A DNA stretch of 64,000 nucleotides from Micavibrio sp. (GTDB taxonomy: Bacteria > Pseudomonadota > Alphaproteobacteria > Micavibrionales > UBA9664): positions 62,001-126,000 of the forward strand of contig PAAR01000016.1 of assembly GCA_002699085.1 (NCBI GenBank), in the 5' to 3' direction. The notes under the pieces are model-generated. The model saw only the letters and a program-made list of their open reading frames with translations, ran no database searches and was not told the DNA's origin. This document shows, one piece after another, positions 36,337-45,199 of the stretch. Numbering within the stretch: the stretch's first letter is position 1; each line of letters starts with the position of its first letter. Both the position numbers and the translations under genes were made by a program.

Positions 36337-37635
36337 ATGGCTGAATACAAAAAAAACAGCCTGTCGCTGATTGGTGCCGTTTCTATGGGGACGGGCGTGA
36401 TGATTGGGGCGGGTATATTTGCATTGACTGGTCAAGTAGCAGAGCTAGCGCGTGAATGGTTTCCTTTGGCTTTCTTGGTTGCTGCAATCGTCGCTGGATT
36501 TAGTGCCTATTCTTACGTCAAAATGTCTAACGCCTACCCTTCGGCTGGTGGGATAGCTATGTTTTTGGAAAAGGCCTATGGCAAAGGCACGATAACTGCT
36601 GTCTGTGCGTTACTCATGTATTTCTCGATGGTTATTAGCGAAAGCTTAGTCGCTCGTACATTTGGTACATATACACTTCAACTCTTTGATGTGGGTAAGG
36701 ATAGTTGGTTAGTTCCGGCGCTCGGTGTCAGTCTTTTGCTGTTTGCATTTATTGTTAATATTTTAAGCAATAAGTTCATTCAGACTTTTTCATTTTTTAT
36801 GGCTTTTGTTAAAATAGGTGGTCTGGCATTGCTTGCTATTGGGGGATTATGGGCTTCTGGGTTTGATTTCGAAAGTATTTCAGTCGTGCCTCAGAATACA
36901 ACGTTCACTGGATTTTTAGGTGCGGTAGCACTTGGGATTCTTGCTTATAAAGGTTTTACCACTATTACCAATAGTGGTGGTGAAATTAAGAATCCATATA
37001 AAAATGTAGGTCGAGCGATCATTGTATCATTAGCGATATGTGTAGTGGTATATTTGCTTGTGGCGCTTGCTGTTGGCGGTAATTTGACTATTGATGAAAT
37101 TATTAATGCTAAGGATTATTCATTGGCTGAGGCTTCGCGGCCAGCTTTTGGAGAATACGGCTTGTGGATTACGGTCGGCTTTGCAATTGTTGCCACTGTG
37201 TCTGGTGTGATAGCAAGCGTATTTGCCGTTTCGCGGATGTTAGCAATGCTGACTGATATGAAGCTGGTGCCACATTCCCACTTCGGTATGCCAGGGGATA
37301 TTCAAAAACACACGCTAGTCTATACGATCGTCATTGCGATTTTGCTGACAGTTTTTTTTGATCTAAGCCGGATAGCTTCGCTCGGTGCCATCTTTTATAT
37401 TATTATGGACATTGCCATTCATTGGGGTGTATTACGCCATTTACGCAAAGAGATTAATGCAAATGCTTCCATTTTGATTACTGCCATTATTTTGGATGTG
37501 ATTGTGCTAAGTGCCTTTATTCTGGTTAAAGCACAGAGTGATATGTTAGTGATTTGGACAGCCATCGGTGGTCTAATTTTTGTATTCGTCGGAGAACGTA
37601 TTTTCCTTAAACACTATAAAGAAAAAAAGGATTAA
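36337..37635 (+). CDS. APC superfamily permease in copper operon
   Basis: A 432-aa transporter with about twelve membrane helices. The first helix has the APC family pattern (GTGVMIGAGIFALTGQVAELA) and the following segments (SYVKMSNAYPSAGGIAMFLEKAYGKG) are typical of amino-acid/polyamine/organocation permeases. It sits between a TRASH-like protein gene and the Cu ATPase gene, 3 bases from each, which is unusual for copper operons. The substrate cannot be read from sequence. A second APC protein, at 47.1 kb, is related but not a recent copy. Confidence 0.85.
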   Translation: MAEYKKNSLSLIGAVSMGTGVMIGAGIFALTGQVAELAREWFPLAFLVAAIVAGFSAYSYVKMSNAYPSAGGIAMFLEKAYGKGTITAVCALLMYFSMVISESLVARTFGTYTLQLFDVGKDSWLVPALGVSLLLFAFIVNILSNKFIQTFSFFMAFVKIGGLALLAIGGLWASGFDFESISVVPQNTTFTGFLGAVALGILAYKGFTTITNSGGEIKNPYKNVGRAIIVSLAICVVVYLLVALAVGGNLTIDEIINAKDYSLAEASRPAFGEYGLWITVGFAIVATVSGVIASVFAVSRMLAMLTDMKLVPHSHFGMPGDIQKHTLVYTIVIAILLTVFFDLSRIASLGAIFYIIMDIAIHWGVLRHLRKEINANASILITAIILDVIVLSAFILVKAQSDMLVIWTAIGGLIFVFVGERIFLKHYKEKKD

Positions 37636-37638
37636 ATT

Positions 37639-39813
37639 ATGACAGATTGTTGCCACAGCCATGAAGAGCCAGTCCCTTTGCCAAAGGGCGTTGACCCTAA
37701 TGATGTTACTTATATTTGCCCTATGCACCCCGAAGTGAGGCAACAAGGTCCAGGAAGTTGCCCTAAATGCGGCATGGCATTAGAGCCAGAAACAGCAACA
37801 AGTGATGAAGGTGAAAATCCTGAACTGGCTGATATGCGGAGACGGCTTATCGTTGCGTTCATACTGTCTCTACCTGTATTTTTATTAGAGATGGGTGGCC
37901 ATGTATTCAATATCCATTATTATATTAGCGGCACAGTATCTAACTGGATACAGCTTGTTTTAGCGACACCTGTCGTTTTATGGGCAGGTAAACCATTTTT
38001 TGAACGTGGGTGGGCATCCTTAAAATCCCGTAACTTAAATATGTTCACGCTTATCGCTATGGGAACGGGCGTAGCGTGGCTTTATAGTATTGTAGCAACA
38101 GTGACCCCGAGTATATTTCCCGAGACCTTTCGAGGAAGTGATGGTGTCCTAGCGGTATATTTTGAGTCAGCGGCCGTGATTACAGTTCTTGTTTTATTAG
38201 GGCAAGTTCTGGAACTTAAAGCCCGGGCACAAACAGGTGGTGCTATTCGTGCATTACTTGATTTAGCGCCTAAAACAGCACGTCGTCTTGATACAAATGG
38301 CGATGAGGAAGATGTACCACTTGATCAAATTAGAGTTGGCGATTTGTTGCGTGTGCGCCCCGGTGAGAAAGTACCCTTAGACGGCGTTGTGACCGAAGGT
38401 CAAAGTGCGGTCGATGAGTCGATGGTCACAGGCGAATCTATGGCAGTGATGAAAAAGGCTGGTGACAAAGTGATTGGTGCAACGATGAATCAGACAGGCA
38501 GCTTTGTGATGAAGGCGGAACGTGTAGGGGATGATACGATGTTGTCGCAGATCGTGCATATGGTTTCCGAAGCCCAGCGCAGTCGTGCGCCTATTCAAAA
38601 ACTATCCGATATAGTGGCGGGATGGTTTGTGCCTGTTGTTATATTATGTGCCATACTTTCTTTTGTTATATGGATGAGCGTTGGCCCTGAACCCGTATTT
38701 AGTTACGCGTTGATAGCCGCAGTCAGTGTGCTGATTATAGCATGTCCTTGTGCGCTTGGTCTTGCTACCCCTATGTCGATTATGGTTGGCGTTGGTAAGG
38801 GTGCACAGGCAGGTGTACTAATTAAAAATGCGGCAGCATTGGAGCGTATGGAAAAGATTGATACGTTGGTGATTGATAAGACAGGTACGCTGACGATGGG
38901 CAAGCCTACTGTGACGAAAATTATTGCGACTGATGGGTTTGAGGAAGAAGAACTATTAAAGCTTGCCGCATCATTGGAGCAGGGCAGCGAACATCCACTG
39001 GCGCACGCTATTGTTATGGCGGCGAAGAGTAAAAAATTGAAGTTGGTAGAAGCAAGTAATTTTGACTCACCTACGGGTAAAGGTGTTATTGGCAAAATAA
39101 AGAGACAAGAAGTAGCGCTAGGTAACAGTATGCTCATGGAAGAAATATCTATAGATGTAACTTCTCTATCTGTACAAGCCGATGAAATGCGCAGCGATGG
39201 TGCAACAGTGATCTTTATCGCCGTAGACGACAAAGCGGCGGGGCTACTTGCGATTGCTGATCCAATCAAAGAAACCACAGCAGAGGCCATTAAACAGCTT
39301 CAAGCACAAGGTATGCGGATTGTGATGTTGACAGGCGATAATCGTCGCACCGCCGAAGCTGTGGCCAAGAAACTCGGTATTAAAGAGATAGAAGCAGAAG
39401 TTTTGCCAGAAGATAAAGGCAAGATTGTCAAAAAATTACGTGACGAAGGGCGCATAGTTGCGATGGCTGGCGACGGCACCAATGATGCCCCCGCACTGGC
39501 CGCCGCTGATGTTGGTATTGCCATGGGAACGGGTACGGATGTAGCAATGGAAAGCGCAGGTGTTACATTGTTAAAAGGCGATCTGATTGGGATTGTACGC
39601 GCGCGAAAACTATCTGTGGCAACGATGAATAATATTCGCCAGAACCTTTTCTTTGCGTTTATTTACAATACGGCAGGAATTCCAATAGCAGCAGGCCTTC
39701 TTTACCCGTTCTTCGGTATTCTACTTTCTCCGATGATTGCAGCAGCGGCTATGTCATTATCTTCTGTGAGTGTGATTGCTAACGCTTTGCGGTTGCGTTT
39801 AAAATCTTTATAA
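37639..39813 (+). CDS. Copper-exporting P1B-type ATPase
   Basis: A 724-aa Cu(I) export ATPase. The N-terminus has a heavy-metal-binding segment ([25 protein letters not shown]) instead of a CxxC HMA domain. Further motifs: MVTGES, the membrane CPC in [13 protein letters not shown], phosphorylation site [11 protein letters not shown], the SEHPLAHAI motif, GDGTNDAPA (Thr where Ile is more usual) and, in the last helices, FIYNTAGIP and MSLSSVSV, which match the Cu(I)-specific set. It pumps copper from the cytoplasm to the periplasm, where CopA can oxidise it. Last gene of the operon; no clear terminator follows. Confidence 0.93.
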   Translation: MTDCCHSHEEPVPLPKGVDPNDVTYICPMHPEVRQQGPGSCPKCGMALEPETATSDEGENPELADMRRRLIVAFILSLPVFLLEMGGHVFNIHYYISGTVSNWIQLVLATPVVLWAGKPFFERGWASLKSRNLNMFTLIAMGTGVAWLYSIVATVTPSIFPETFRGSDGVLAVYFESAAVITVLVLLGQVLELKARAQTGGAIRALLDLAPKTARRLDTNGDEEDVPLDQIRVGDLLRVRPGEKVPLDGVVTEGQSAVDESMVTGESMAVMKKAGDKVIGATMNQTGSFVMKAERVGDDTMLSQIVHMVSEAQRSRAPIQKLSDIVAGWFVPVVILCAILSFVIWMSVGPEPVFSYALIAAVSVLIIACPCALGLATPMSIMVGVGKGAQAGVLIKNAAALERMEKIDTLVIDKTGTLTMGKPTVTKIIATDGFEEEELLKLAASLEQGSEHPLAHAIVMAAKSKKLKLVEASNFDSPTGKGVIGKIKRQEVALGNSMLMEEISIDVTSLSVQADEMRSDGATVIFIAVDDKAAGLLAIADPIKETTAEAIKQLQAQGMRIVMLTGDNRRTAEAVAKKLGIKEIEAEVLPEDKGKIVKKLRDEGRIVAMAGDGTNDAPALAAADVGIAMGTGTDVAMESAGVTLLKGDLIGIVRARKLSVATMNNIRQNLFFAFIYNTAGIPIAAGLLYPFFGILLSPMIAAAAMSLSSVSVIANALRLRLKSL

Positions 39814-39943
39814 TAGTGCTGTCAGACTAACTTGAACACTTCTCTTAGTGACCTATACGTCAAGTTTCAAGCGACAAGGATTTCAGGGCTGGTTTTATAA
39901 TATTTAAAGGGATTTATTTTACTCATAAGGTGATCACAACAAA

Positions 39944-41113
39944 TTAATTTGATAAAGGTTCTGTTCCTTTGCTTAGAAGGGCTAGATATTGGTCATAGAC
40001 AAATACTTTGTGACGATCTTTACCAGTAACTTCTTTTGCAATACTAAGGCTCTCAAGAACAGTAAGGCTACGTAAGATTGTAGGTAAAGATAGTTTTGTT
40101 GTCTCTTTTATTTTTGTTGTTGTGGCTATCGGGTGTTGCTGTAAATACGCATGTATTGTAAGAACAGCGGCTGTCGATTTACCAGAGCTTGCAATTGCAT
40201 TGCGATCTTGTGTAAAAAGCGTGATAATGCATTGTGCTGTCTCTGTAGCTTGTTGTGCGGTTTCAATGACGCCTGTTAAGAAAAATTTGATCCATGCCTC
40301 CCAGTCCCCTGTTTCACGAACAGATTGCAAATGGCCATAATAGGCTTCACGGTTTGTTTTTAAATACAAACTTAAATATAGAAGAGGTTGTTTAAGGATA
40401 CCCTCAGTACATAATATAAAAGTAATAAGTAAGCGTCCCAAGCGCCCATTACCATCTAGAAATGGGTGAATTGTCTCAAATTGCACATGCGCTAGGGCCG
40501 CTTTAATCAAGATAGGTAGATGAATTGTTTCATCATGAAGGAATTTTTCTAAGTTATCTAAACCTTCCATTAGATATTCAGGTGGAGGCGGTACAAAACG
40601 TGCATTACCTGGTCGAGAACCACCAATCCAGTTTTGTGAGCTTCTAAATTCACCAGGTTGTTTACTACCACCGCGCGCATTATCCATTAATTTTTCATGA
40701 ATTTCTTTGATAAGGCGGAGTGAAAGTGGAAATTTTTTTACGCGCTCTAAGCCATAATGCATTGCAGAAACATAGCATGATACTTCGGTAACATCATCAA
40801 TCGGCGCTCCAGGTGCTTCATGAGTCTCGAAAAGCAGTAAATCAGAAAGAGAGGATTGTGTTCCTTCAATTTGTGAAGATAAGACGGCCTCTTTACGAAC
40901 ATACATGTATAAAAACAAAGAAGCGTCAGGTAATACCATACTCATGCCATCAAGACGACCTATGGCAGTATTGGCTTTATCTAAAAGAGGATAAAGCTCA
41001 GTCATGCCTAATGGTGGTTCTGGCGGCAATGGTTGAGGGATATATGCATTATAACTTTCTCCACCCACTGCTGAGCTTTTAATGTATCTACCAATTCTTT
41101 GTTTTTTATCCAT
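39944..41113 (-). CDS. Fic family protein (AMPylator) with winged-helix C-terminus
   Basis: A 389-aa class II-like Fic protein. The N-terminal region has the inhibitory motif SSQIEGT ([ST]xxxE[GN]) at about residue 80, which blocks ATP in a resting enzyme. The active motif HPFLDGNGRLGR is complete, so AMP transfer to a target protein is likely. The last 70 residues look like a winged helix (PIATTTKIKETTKLSLPTI), as in Fic proteins that regulate their own gene. It is convergent with the copper operon. Its upstream region carries three copies of an AACTAAC-type repeat, which fits autoregulation. Confidence 0.88.
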   Translation of the reverse strand: MDKKQRIGRYIKSSAVGGESYNAYIPQPLPPEPPLGMTELYPLLDKANTAIGRLDGMSMVLPDASLFLYMYVRKEAVLSSQIEGTQSSLSDLLLFETHEAPGAPIDDVTEVSCYVSAMHYGLERVKKFPLSLRLIKEIHEKLMDNARGGSKQPGEFRSSQNWIGGSRPGNARFVPPPPEYLMEGLDNLEKFLHDETIHLPILIKAALAHVQFETIHPFLDGNGRLGRLLITFILCTEGILKQPLLYLSLYLKTNREAYYGHLQSVRETGDWEAWIKFFLTGVIETAQQATETAQCIITLFTQDRNAIASSGKSTAAVLTIHAYLQQHPIATTTKIKETTKLSLPTILRSLTVLESLSIAKEVTGKDRHKVFVYDQYLALLSKGTEPLSN

Positions 41114-41146
41114 ACTCTACTTTATCTAACATATTTTGCTGTTTTT

Positions 41147-41200
41147 GTTAGTTGTTCTAGATTAACTAACATATATGAAAGTTGCAATAGTTTAACTAAC
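41147..41200. promoter_or_regulatory. Candidate Fic operator repeats
   Basis: GTTAGTT at 41147-41153 and its inverse AACTAAC at 41164-41170 and 41194-41200, spaced within 54 bases, 34 to 87 bases upstream of the fic start. Related CTAACATAT sequence also occurs at 41126. The layout of an inverted pair plus a third copy suggests binding of a dimeric regulator, perhaps Fic's own winged helix. Confidence 0.45.
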
Positions 41201-41295
41201 AAAAAATGCAGTAAATGTTACTTATTTCATTTTAGCTATCATTCATGGTAGCTGAATTTGGACGCAGGTAACATTACCTGTAGATAACTTTTTTA

Positions 41296-41317
41296 CGGTA
41301 CAGAGTGCGGTACAGAG
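41296..41317. repeat. Direct repeat CGGTACAGAG x2 (integrase arm-like)
   Basis: CGGTACAGAG occurs at 41296-41305 and 41308-41317, a 12-base period. GCGGTACA is the reverse complement of the TGTACCGC found beside the integrase start at 27557. A pair of arm-like sites 180 bases before the intact att-like sequence suggests the end of an integrative element. Confidence 0.45.
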
Positions 41318-41457
41318 TATCATATATATCTAAATTATTTATATATAACAATGGGTTATGCGTTTATTTAGATTGCTACTCCCGCAACCAATTTTAGTTT
41401 ATTATCAGATATGCTGCGTGATTTAGTCCCGCATCGCCCTCCCTCAACCAGATCCCC

Positions 41458-41583
41458 TTCCGAGAAGATCTTATAAGGATGTGGCTATTCCATATCTTTT
41501 TGCAGTATAAGTTCTTTGTGCGGATCGTCTTTTCTTTATAAATCAAGCGTTTAAAACAGAGTTTTGTTTTCTGGTTTAGTAAT
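41458..41583 (+). repeat. Uninterrupted copy of the att-like sequence
   Basis: A 126-bp sequence whose left 50 bp match 27475-27524 (45/50) and whose right 84 bp match 32220-32303 (76/84), both ungapped and sharing the core TTGCAGTA at 41500-41507. This is what the left copy would look like without the 4.7 kb insertion. It and the interrupted copy bracket the copper operon and fic. It does not look like a tRNA gene. Confidence 0.7.
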
Positions 41584-41717
41584 TTAAAATATTAGGAACA
41601 TTTTACTGTTATGAAATAATTATTTATCAAGTTCGCTTAATAAAAAGAAAATCTGTGGTTGACGCATAATATTTCTCCGTTAATGTTAAATTATTGAATT
41701 AGAGGGAGACTAAGTTT

Positions 41718-42362
41718 TTGTTCAAATTAGATAATATTATCGTTTGTGTGCCCACACTACTTTGGCTGGTGTTGTTGTCTGTGTCGGTTGTATTGGTTCT
41801 TGGCGCATGTTCGCCTGAAAAAAAATCAGATGAAATAATTCAAAAAACTATTGCAGGTAAAAAGCTATGTATTCCGGCATCATATTTGAATCGTGGGGAT
41901 GATCCTTCGACAGAAACTCTTTTATTAACAGTTATGTATCCTGATATGTCTCCACAAATCAAGACATGGAAAGAACTCAAGGAGACTAACGAATACTATA
42001 AAAGAATAGGGTTGATGCTGTCGCCTAAGACCCATAAAGATTCTATGAAGAAGATCGTGGAGGGCCAGTTGAAAAGTCCTGTTTTACCGCCTGTAGTGGG
42101 GGCGTTGGATAGTCTTGTTCATAGAACTCACCCTAAAGATTATAACGGGGCTGCGTTAGATTTGTATATGGATGAAATATCCTATGCATCTGTTATCAGC
42201 TGTACAATGAAAGAGACGGATTTTGATGTTCCTCAATGTACACAAAATTTTGATGATAATGATCTTATGTACAGAGCGTCGTACGAGAAAAAAATACTTA
42301 ACGAACAAAACAGTATTAGAGAGAAAATATTATTTTTTATTAATAGCTTAACATGTCAATAA
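41718..42362 (+). CDS. Predicted lipoprotein of unknown function
   Basis: A 214-aa protein that starts with TTG, with AGAGGGAG about 10 bases upstream. A hydrophobic helix (LLWLVLLSVSVVLVLGAC) ends in a lipobox, LGAC. The mature part is charged with five further Cys. No family recognised. It is the first of three genes in the same direction that end with the ThsA-like protein; whether they work together is unknown. Confidence 0.6.
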   Translation: MFKLDNIIVCVPTLLWLVLLSVSVVLVLGACSPEKKSDEIIQKTIAGKKLCIPASYLNRGDDPSTETLLLTVMYPDMSPQIKTWKELKETNEYYKRIGLMLSPKTHKDSMKKIVEGQLKSPVLPPVVGALDSLVHRTHPKDYNGAALDLYMDEISYASVISCTMKETDFDVPQCTQNFDDNDLMYRASYEKKILNEQNSIREKILFFINSLTCQ

Positions 42363-42377
42363 AATGAGGGAATAAGC

Positions 42378-42602
42378 ATGGCATCTTTGAATTATAATAA
42401 TTTGCAGACGATTCAAAATATAACTTTTGAGGATTTTAAAGATGAGTATTTGGCAGGAAATAAGATCGCAGGCGCATATTATGCAGAACTTGAAGCTCAG
42501 GCTAGTTTAGCTGGTTTATCTAATGTGGTGTCTTATGCGCAACTAGCGCAGCAGGTACCAAAGGTCCAAGACATTATAGTAATAGTGTCTATGAAGGTTT
42601 AG
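42378..42602 (+). CDS. Small soluble protein of unknown function
   Basis: A 74-aa protein starting 15 bases after the lipoprotein gene and ending 9 bases before the ThsA-like gene. It has an aromatic, Asn-rich start (SLNYNNLQTIQNITFEDF) and a helical, Ala-rich middle (GAYYAELEAQASLAGLSN). A shift to another frame near 42555 would give a different ending (KGPRHYSNSVYEGLAA), so the C-terminus may have been changed by a frameshift. No family recognised. Confidence 0.5.
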   Translation: MASLNYNNLQTIQNITFEDFKDEYLAGNKIAGAYYAELEAQASLAGLSNVVSYAQLAQQVPKVQDIIVIVSMKV

Positions 42603-42611
42603 CCGCATAGG

Positions 42612-43508
42612 ATGCAGGATTTTAACCTTCATTATTTTTGGCACTCTGTAAGGACTTGGGCTTACTGGAAGTATGCCCTTTTTTCCTCGCACTCAAGGGC
42701 AACTTTTTTCTCGTGTTTGGGAGGAATTTGGTTATTGTTGGAAATGTTGACCTTCTTCCATCTTATAGACCAGTCGAATATTCCTCCGTATGGGATATTG
42801 TGGGCGGTAGGTTTGTCGATATTGATCGTGATTTTTACAAGAAGGCCAGTATCGAAAATATGTTATAAAATTCCCCACAAAGATATCACGATAGAAGTTG
42901 TTATCGGTGACCTGTTTTCTATGGAAGGACAAAAAATTATCAGCACCAATAATACTTTCGATACTGACATGGGAAGCGGCCTCATTGCAGCAAATAGCTT
43001 GCAAGGTCAGTTTGCCAATAAATATTTCCCCGGTAATGTCACAGAGTTGGATGAAAAAATAGAAGCAGCATTAAACGGCGTTGATTTTTCATCCGTAGAT
43101 AACCTGTTAAAAAAACACAAGAGATACGATATAGGTACTGCCGCAAAAATAATTTCCGGTAGAGAAAAATTTTATCTGTTGGCAATGGCAGAATTGAATG
43201 CAAACGGAACGGCTGATTCAGGAGGTTTGCCAAATATCAGAAGAGCTTTAGAAGGGTTGTGGAAATTTATTGCCTCTCACGGCGAAAATGATCCTATAAT
43301 TGTTCCTCTACTGGGAACTGGGCGGGGTAGAGTATCTACACCAAGAAAGAAAATGATCGAGATACATGCACAGTCATTTATTAATGCTTCAAAAGACAGA
43401 ATTTTTTCAAACAAGCTTATTATCGCCATATGGCCAGACGATGCGAAGAATTTTGAAATCAATCTTTTTGAAATAAAAGATTATTTGGTTCATTCTCTAG
43501 AATATTGA
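42612..43508 (+). CDS. Membrane protein with ThsA-type macro domain (DUF6430), orphan type II Thoeris-like
   Basis: A 298-aa protein with two N-terminal membrane helices (ATFFSCLGGIWLLLEMLTFFHLI; YGILWAVGLSILIVIFT) and a cytoplasmic macro-like domain (ITIEVVIGDLFSMEGQKII, STNNTFDTDMGSGLIAANSL, DPIIVPLLGTGRGRV). This is the layout of ThsA in type II Thoeris, where the macro domain senses a signal made by a TIR protein (ThsB) and the membrane helices kill the cell. No TIR gene is visible nearby, so it is either an orphan or uses a distant partner. Family membership is recalled from sequence pattern; activity is unproven. Confidence 0.75.
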   Translation: MQDFNLHYFWHSVRTWAYWKYALFSSHSRATFFSCLGGIWLLLEMLTFFHLIDQSNIPPYGILWAVGLSILIVIFTRRPVSKICYKIPHKDITIEVVIGDLFSMEGQKIISTNNTFDTDMGSGLIAANSLQGQFANKYFPGNVTELDEKIEAALNGVDFSSVDNLLKKHKRYDIGTAAKIISGREKFYLLAMAELNANGTADSGGLPNIRRALEGLWKFIASHGENDPIIVPLLGTGRGRVSTPRKKMIEIHAQSFINASKDRIFSNKLIIAIWPDDAKNFEINLFEIKDYLVHSLEY

Positions 43509-43705
43509 TTTTAAACAATAAAAATTCCCGTGAACGTCTAAAAGTTCGCCTCAAATACCAACCGAGCAACCAGATTCTCTTTTTGAAATTATAAAGCTTA
43601 GCTAGCGAATTAATTAATGTATTTAGAGTGCATATCTTTCACTTGACCAGAATCTAAATAATCCATAGCGTAAAATTTAATCATTACAGAGATAGAGATG
43701 GATAT

Positions 43706-44116
43706 ATGAAGAAACTTATTCTTGTGGCTCTTATTTTACTAACCGCAGCCTGTTCTGGCACCTTACAAGGGCAGATGCAGGGTGGTGAAGCTGTTACCTT
43801 TAATTATGAGGATACAGGGTTTGACAGCGGTACTTTGAGTGTTACTTTGCCCGATGGCGAGTTTTTCCAAGGAAAGTATGTTAATAAAAATAGTGATTCT
43901 TCTGGCAGCGCCCATGTCTTTGGAAGCGGTGGTTCGGCCACTGTTGTAACCAGTGAGACAGTGCGTTCAGGCATTATTGTTGCCACACTTTTTGGCAATA
44001 AGGGTCAAACGATGAAATGTTCTCTAACGCCTTCAAATGCATCCATGGGCATGGTCAGTTCTGGGGTGGGCGATTGTCTCGTCTCGGATGGCAGAAAAAT
44101 AGATGTAATTTTTTAA
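43706..44116 (+). CDS. Small predicted lipoprotein
   Basis: A 136-aa protein with a lipoprotein signal (MKKLILVALILLTAAC) and a beta-rich mature part full of Gly, Ser and Thr (HVFGSGGSATVVTSETVRSG), with two Cys that could pair near the C-terminus. A GAGATGGA site precedes the ATG. It lies in its own transcription unit before the metal ABC operon; the 197 bases upstream hold no gene. Function unknown. Confidence 0.65.
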   Translation: MKKLILVALILLTAACSGTLQGQMQGGEAVTFNYEDTGFDSGTLSVTLPDGEFFQGKYVNKNSDSSGSAHVFGSGGSATVVTSETVRSGIIVATLFGNKGQTMKCSLTPSNASMGMVSSGVGDCLVSDGRKIDVIF

Positions 44117-44139
44117 TTTTCTTGATACTTCATAATAGT

Positions 44140-44157
44140 TGATGTTTTATAACATCA
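44140..44157 (+). promoter_or_regulatory. Palindrome at start of metal ABC operon (Zur-like site?)
   Basis: TGATGTT-TTAT-AACATCA, a 7-bp inverted repeat lying on the 5' end of the first gene, just after a TTGATA hexamer at 44122. ATGTTATAACAT-like palindromes are bound by Zur in alphaproteobacteria, and the operon resembles one known to respond to zinc. The match is imperfect and it may partly be coding sequence. Confidence 0.4.
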
Positions 44158-44489
44158 TGGTCTCTAAGAAAAAACTGCTGTGTTTTTTTGTTTTGCAAGC
44201 TATGTTGGCGGCGCAGGTTCTTATTGCTCAACATGCAACTGTACATTTCTTCGAAGACAGCTACATAGGATACCACGAGCATACAGACCAAGGTCATCAC
44301 GATAAAGATAAGCAATGCGAGCTTTGTCTTTTTGTTAAAGGCTTTAATGACGCATTAATTAGTGTGCCACCTTTTATTTCTGTAATTTTGCTCCAGCACA
44401 ATTTTATCCCCTCTTTAGCCCAAGCTGTGAAGCACAAAACGCTATCTCTCGCTTATCTATCCCGTGCCCCGCCTGTTTTTCTTTTTTAA
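44142..44489 (+). CDS. His/Cys-containing membrane or secreted protein (DUF2946-like)
   Basis: A 115-aa protein from the ATG at 44142 (the track uses TTG at 44139; ATG 44157 is another option). A signal-like hydrophobic N-terminus (LLCFFVLQAMLAAQVLIA), a His-rich middle (GYHEHTDQGHHDKDKQC), a Cys pair (CELC) and a C-terminal helix ending in YLSRAPPVF resemble the DUF2946 family seen with metal-transport genes. It precedes the ABC ATPase gene by 47 bases. It probably binds metal in the periplasm or membrane; no ribosome-binding site is clear. Confidence 0.6.
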   Translation: MFYNIMVSKKKLLCFFVLQAMLAAQVLIAQHATVHFFEDSYIGYHEHTDQGHHDKDKQCELCLFVKGFNDALISVPPFISVILLQHNFIPSLAQAVKHKTLSLAYLSRAPPVFLF

Positions 44490-44536
44490 ACACAACATCA
44501 CTTTATTCAATGTTTAAAAAAGAAAGGACATAGCTC

Positions 44537-45199
44537 ATGTCTTCATTATTACTTCAATGCAGAGGGCTGAGGCTTGAACGGCCTGGGTCACCTTTGCTCG
44601 AATTTCCAGATATATTTGTAAAACAAAACAGTAGAACCCTATTGCTTGGACCGTCAGGATCAGGAAAAACAACATTACTTTCCATGATTGCAGGGCTGTT
44701 AGAACCTACATATGGTGAGGTTCTTCTGGATGGAAAAGATTTTCACAAAATGCCTTCATCTGTGCGAGATCATATTCGTGGTAAACGTTTCGGTTTCATC
44801 TTTCAGACCCTTCATTTACTACCCTCACTCACATTGTACCAGAATATCGCATTAGCTTCCGATATGGCCGAAACCGAAATTGAAGAAGGACGGCTGGATA
44901 ACTTGTTGGATACACTTGGTCTTGCCGATAAAGCACATCGAAAACCAAATGCACTGAGCCAAGGTGAACAGCAACGTGGTGCAATTGCACGAGCAGTGCT
45001 GAATAAGCCCGCCATAATTCTGGCTGATGAACCTACTTCGGCACTGGATGACGAGAATGCCAAAACAGTAATTGACCTTATTATCAAGCAAGCGCAAGAC
45101 AGCGGGGCGGCTTTGATAATTTCTACACATGACACTCGTATTATTAATCAATTTGAAAATATAATCCGGCTTGATAGCCAGATAAAGGAGGCAGCATGA
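44537..45199 (+). CDS. ABC transporter ATP-binding protein (LolD/MacB-like), metal operon
   Basis: A 220-aa ABC ATPase with Walker A GPSGSGKTT, signature LSQGEQQRGA, Walker B IILADEPTSALDD and the H-loop ISTHD. This size and type pair with FtsX-like permeases, which do mechanical work on the periplasmic side rather than classic import. It is followed with a 4-base overlap by the permease gene. The gene order (His protein, ATPase, FtsX-type permease, DUF3299) matches the zinc-responsive PA4063-PA4066 operon of Pseudomonas aeruginosa. Confidence 0.88.
   Translation: MSSLLLQCRGLRLERPGSPLLEFPDIFVKQNSRTLLLGPSGSGKTTLLSMIAGLLEPTYGEVLLDGKDFHKMPSSVRDHIRGKRFGFIFQTLHLLPSLTLYQNIALASDMAETEIEEGRLDNLLDTLGLADKAHRKPNALSQGEQQRGAIARAVLNKPAIILADEPTSALDDENAKTVIDLIIKQAQDSGAALIISTHDTRIINQFENIIRLDSQIKEAA

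Larger units (their letters stand above)
41114..41717. other. 604-bp non-coding region: Fic promoter side, arm-like repeats and intact att-like sequence
   Basis: No gene is seen in this stretch. It contains, in order, the AACTAAC-type repeats next to fic, the CGGTACAGAG direct repeat, the uninterrupted 126-bp att-like sequence, and AT-rich sequence leading to the lipoprotein gene. It looks like the right end of an integrated element. Confidence 0.6.

Noticed and set aside
27475-41583. tRNA or tmRNA gene as the integration target
   Set aside because: None of the three repeat copies folds into a cloverleaf or has a T-loop-like GGTTCAANNCC sequence.
41718-43508. Complete Thoeris system
   Set aside because: No TIR-domain (ThsB) gene is visible here or elsewhere in the window, so only an orphan ThsA-like protein is called.
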